Assembly (NCBI GenBank): GCA_004172865.1
Contig: SEBV01000006.1
Coordinates: 124,001-188,000 of the forward strand
DNA from: Gammaproteobacteria bacterium
Lineage (GTDB): Bacteria > Pseudomonadota > Gammaproteobacteria > Pseudomonadales > Cellvibrionaceae
Direction of reading: 5' to 3'
DNA: 64,000 bases
Below the pieces are notes generated by a model. It was given only the letters and a program-made list of their open reading frames with translations, searched no databases and had not been told where the DNA came from. A program made the translations under genes and the position numbers. Below, piece by piece: positions 62,136-64,000 of this stretch; position 1 is the first letter of the stretch; each line of letters opens with the position of its first letter.

Positions 62136-64000
62136 CTATTTACTTAACCGCAAGGCGTTGAGGACCACTATCAGCGAACTCATGGTCATACCAATTGCCG
62201 CTGCCCATGGTGCGACATGACCGCTTGCCGCAAGCGGTAAAGCGATTAGATTATACGTGAGCGAGAAGATTAAATTTTGTTTAATTATGTTATTGGTGCG
62301 CTTTGCGATTTCGATGGCTTTTGGTAGAAGCGTTAATTGATTGTTGAGCAACACGGTATCGGCACGCGTTTGGGCGAGGTCGGATGCCGACGCCATAGCG
62401 ACAGACACATCTGCTCCGGCGAGTACGGGTACATCATTGATACCGTCGCCCACCATCAATACTTTGTCGCCTTGGGCTTGAGCTTTTTGAAGTCGCGCAA
62501 GCTTATCGGCTGGTTTTGCACCGGCAATAAAATCAGCGAGGTTCAATTGTTTTGCAAGCTGCGCAACTGAACCCGACTGATCGCCGCTTAACAATTCAAC
62601 TTTAATATTCATTTTTTGTAGAGCAAGAATCGCCTCTTGTGCATGAGGACGAATTTCATCTTCCAAACCGATCCACGCAACTGCACCTTGCGTATTCGCG
62701 AGCAGCAGCCAGAGTTTTTGCTGATCAGGTGAGGCTGGATTATTGCGTTGGACGGAAATTATTTCGCTCGCGAATTCTTGCGTACCTATGCGATAAATTT
62801 CCCCACCGACAATACCTTCGATACCGGCGGCGGTTGTTTGTTTCACATCGACAGCACGGCGGTTGTTTTGCCAGGCACTAAATGCTCGTGCAATAGGATG
62901 ATTGGAATCAGTCTCTAAAGTTGCTGCAATCGCTAGGACATCTTCACGCTTTTGTTCAGCGAGTAAAAGGACATCGGTTATGTAAAAACGGCCTTGGGTT
63001 AAAGTACCGGTCTTGTCAAAAATCACGCGAGTAATTTGCGGCAAAGCTTCAATAACATGACCGCGCGCCACCAGGAACCCGCGTTGACGCAAATTAGCCG
63101 TAGCGGCTGAAAGTGCTGCGGGCATGGCCAAAGCCAAAGCACAGGGACAAGTAACTACAAGCACGGATAAAGTAATCCACAAAGCGCGACTCGAATCTTT
63201 GAACCACCAAAAAATAAATACACATGCGCAAACTATTAATAAACGTGCGACAAAAAAACGTGCAATTTTGTCAGCTGCTATAACCTGTTTTGGTTTTTCA
63301 TCTGCAGCTTGTACGGCTAAACGTTCAATGCCTGAAAGTTGCGTTGCGCTGCCAATGGCGGTGACGCGAATGCGCATTGAGCTTTGTCCGTTCAGCGTAC
63401 CGGCAATAACTCTGTCGCCAGTTTTTTTTGCGACGGGAATAGATTCGCCCGTGATTAATGCTTCGACGACTTCGCTTTCGCCGCTCACCACAATTCCATC
63501 GCACGGAAAAGTATCGCCAGACTTTACTAATACTAAGTCATTAACAGACAGCATTTTGAGTGGAATATTTTCGGTAGTCTCTTCGCCGGAATTTTGGGTA
63601 ATGCAACACGCAGTGAGCGGCATTAATTGTGCGAGATTTCCAAACGCCAGGCGATTGCGATGGCGCGCGCGCTGCTCTATGTAACGGCCCAACAATAAAA
63701 AGAACGCAAACATGGAAACCGATTCAAAATAAACTTCGCCACTGTTAGTGATAGTGGCCCAAGCGCTGGCGAGATAAGCCAAACCAATCGCAAGTGCGAC
63801 TGGAACATCCATAATTAATTGTTTGCTTTTAATGCTGCGCCATGCAGCTTTAAAAAAAGGCGACGCGGAAAAAAATACGACTGGTGTTGCCACCAACATA
63901 CTTAACCAGCGCAAAAATTCTAGCCAGGTATCAGTTGCGCCGAAATAAATCCCCACCGCTACCATCATGGCTTGCATCATGCCGAAGCCAGCAACACCTA
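62136..64000 (-). CDS. ccoI: Copper-translocating P-type ATPase CcoI (partial, N-terminus off window)
   Basis: CcoI is a P1B-type ATPase that exports copper for cbb3 oxidase assembly. The visible 621 codons run open past base 64000. A likely internal Met lies at 63980, but the frame continues upstream with GVAGFGMMQAMM, a CcoI-type segment. The TGES actuator loop, CPCALALAMPAAL membrane copper site, DKTGTLT phosphorylation site and GDGINDVPVLAGADVSVAM hinge are all present. The missing part should hold the N-terminal metal-binding domain. Position before ccoS supports the CcoI assignment over a general CopA. Confidence 0.92.
   Translation of the reverse strand, partial: GVAGFGMMQAMMVAVGIYFGATDTWLEFLRWLSMLVATPVVFFSASPFFKAAWRSIKSKQLIMDVPVALAIGLAYLASAWATITNSGEVYFESVSMFAFFLLLGRYIEQRARHRNRLAFGNLAQLMPLTACCITQNSGEETTENIPLKMLSVNDLVLVKSGDTFPCDGIVVSGESEVVEALITGESIPVAKKTGDRVIAGTLNGQSSMRIRVTAIGSATQLSGIERLAVQAADEKPKQVIAADKIARFFVARLLIVCACVFIFWWFKDSSRALWITLSVLVVTCPCALALAMPAALSAATANLRQRGFLVARGHVIEALPQITRVIFDKTGTLTQGRFYITDVLLLAEQKREDVLAIAATLETDSNHPIARAFSAWQNNRRAVDVKQTTAAGIEGIVGGEIYRIGTQEFASEIISVQRNNPASPDQQKLWLLLANTQGAVAWIGLEDEIRPHAQEAILALQKMNIKVELLSGDQSGSVAQLAKQLNLADFIAGAKPADKLARLQKAQAQGDKVLMVGDGINDVPVLAGADVSVAMASASDLAQTRADTVLLNNQLTLLPKAIEIAKRTNNIIKQNLIFSLTYNLIALPLAASGHVAPWAAAIGMTMSSLIVVLNALRLSK

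Overview
The window comes from a Gram-negative gammaproteobacterium, most likely a polysaccharide degrader of the Cellvibrio type (Cellvibrionaceae). The core gene order (rpsB-tsf-pyrH-frr-uppS-cdsA-dxr-rseP-bamA-skp-lpxD-fabZ-lpxA-lpxB, then map-glnD-dapC further on) matches the pseudomonad branch. The secreted glycoside hydrolases have the modular build with long poly-serine linkers and CBM10/CBM2/CBM5-type modules that is characteristic of Cellvibrio and Saccharophagus. Taxonomy is inferred from these features only; no rRNA or tRNA gene was seen.

Layout. 1-12.1 kb (minus strand): the envelope and translation cluster from lpxB (cut by the window edge) back to pyrH, making lipid A, isoprenoid and phospholipid precursors and the outer-membrane assembly machinery. 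12.7-15.5 kb (plus): a modular GH9 cellulase gene lies between pyrH and tsf, facing against them. 15.7-17.4 kb (minus): tsf and rpsB, each followed by a terminator, with a strong rpsB promoter. 17.7-30.0 kb: an accessory block between rpsB and map, which are neighbours in pseudomonads. It holds a periplasmic thiol/methionine-sulfoxide repair set (dipZ, msrB, msrA), a VOC protein, an O-methyltransferase, an aldo/keto reductase, a three-gene TonB receptor / binding protein / di-haem cytochrome operon, and uxuA. 30.2-41.4 kb (plus): map, glnD and the lysine/diaminopimelate genes dapC, dapD and dapE, with nth, a YffB-like reductase, a YebC-family protein, an internally duplicated secreted protein and a membrane-anchored AraC regulator. 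41.5-51.4 kb: an OmpA-family protein, an MFS transporter, an unannotated 57-codon ORF with a terminator inside its coding region, a FUSC-family membrane protein, a secreted GH2 enzyme, a membrane protein, a nest of palindromic repeats and a GH18 chitinase with two chitin-binding modules. 51.8-64 kb (minus): rsuA, djlA, a TPR-like/DUF3142 pair, selO, a GST, a small Omp85 protein and the cbb3-oxidase assembly genes ccoI (cut by the window edge), ccoS and a TauE/SafE-like protein with a His/Met-rich tail.

Together the genes describe an aerobic or microaerobic carbohydrate-degrading cell. Exported enzymes attack cellulose, chitin and beta-galactosides, uxuA feeds uronates to central metabolism, and the rest is core envelope, translation and lysine/peptidoglycan precursor synthesis. 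The most unusual item is the small ORF at 43956-44129: a perfect terminator hairpin sits inside it, upstream of its stop codon, and its last residues are hydrophobic and end in Leu-Val-Ala. That layout parallels tmRNA-controlled ribosome-rescue factors (ArfA), although the protein sequence does not look like ArfA.
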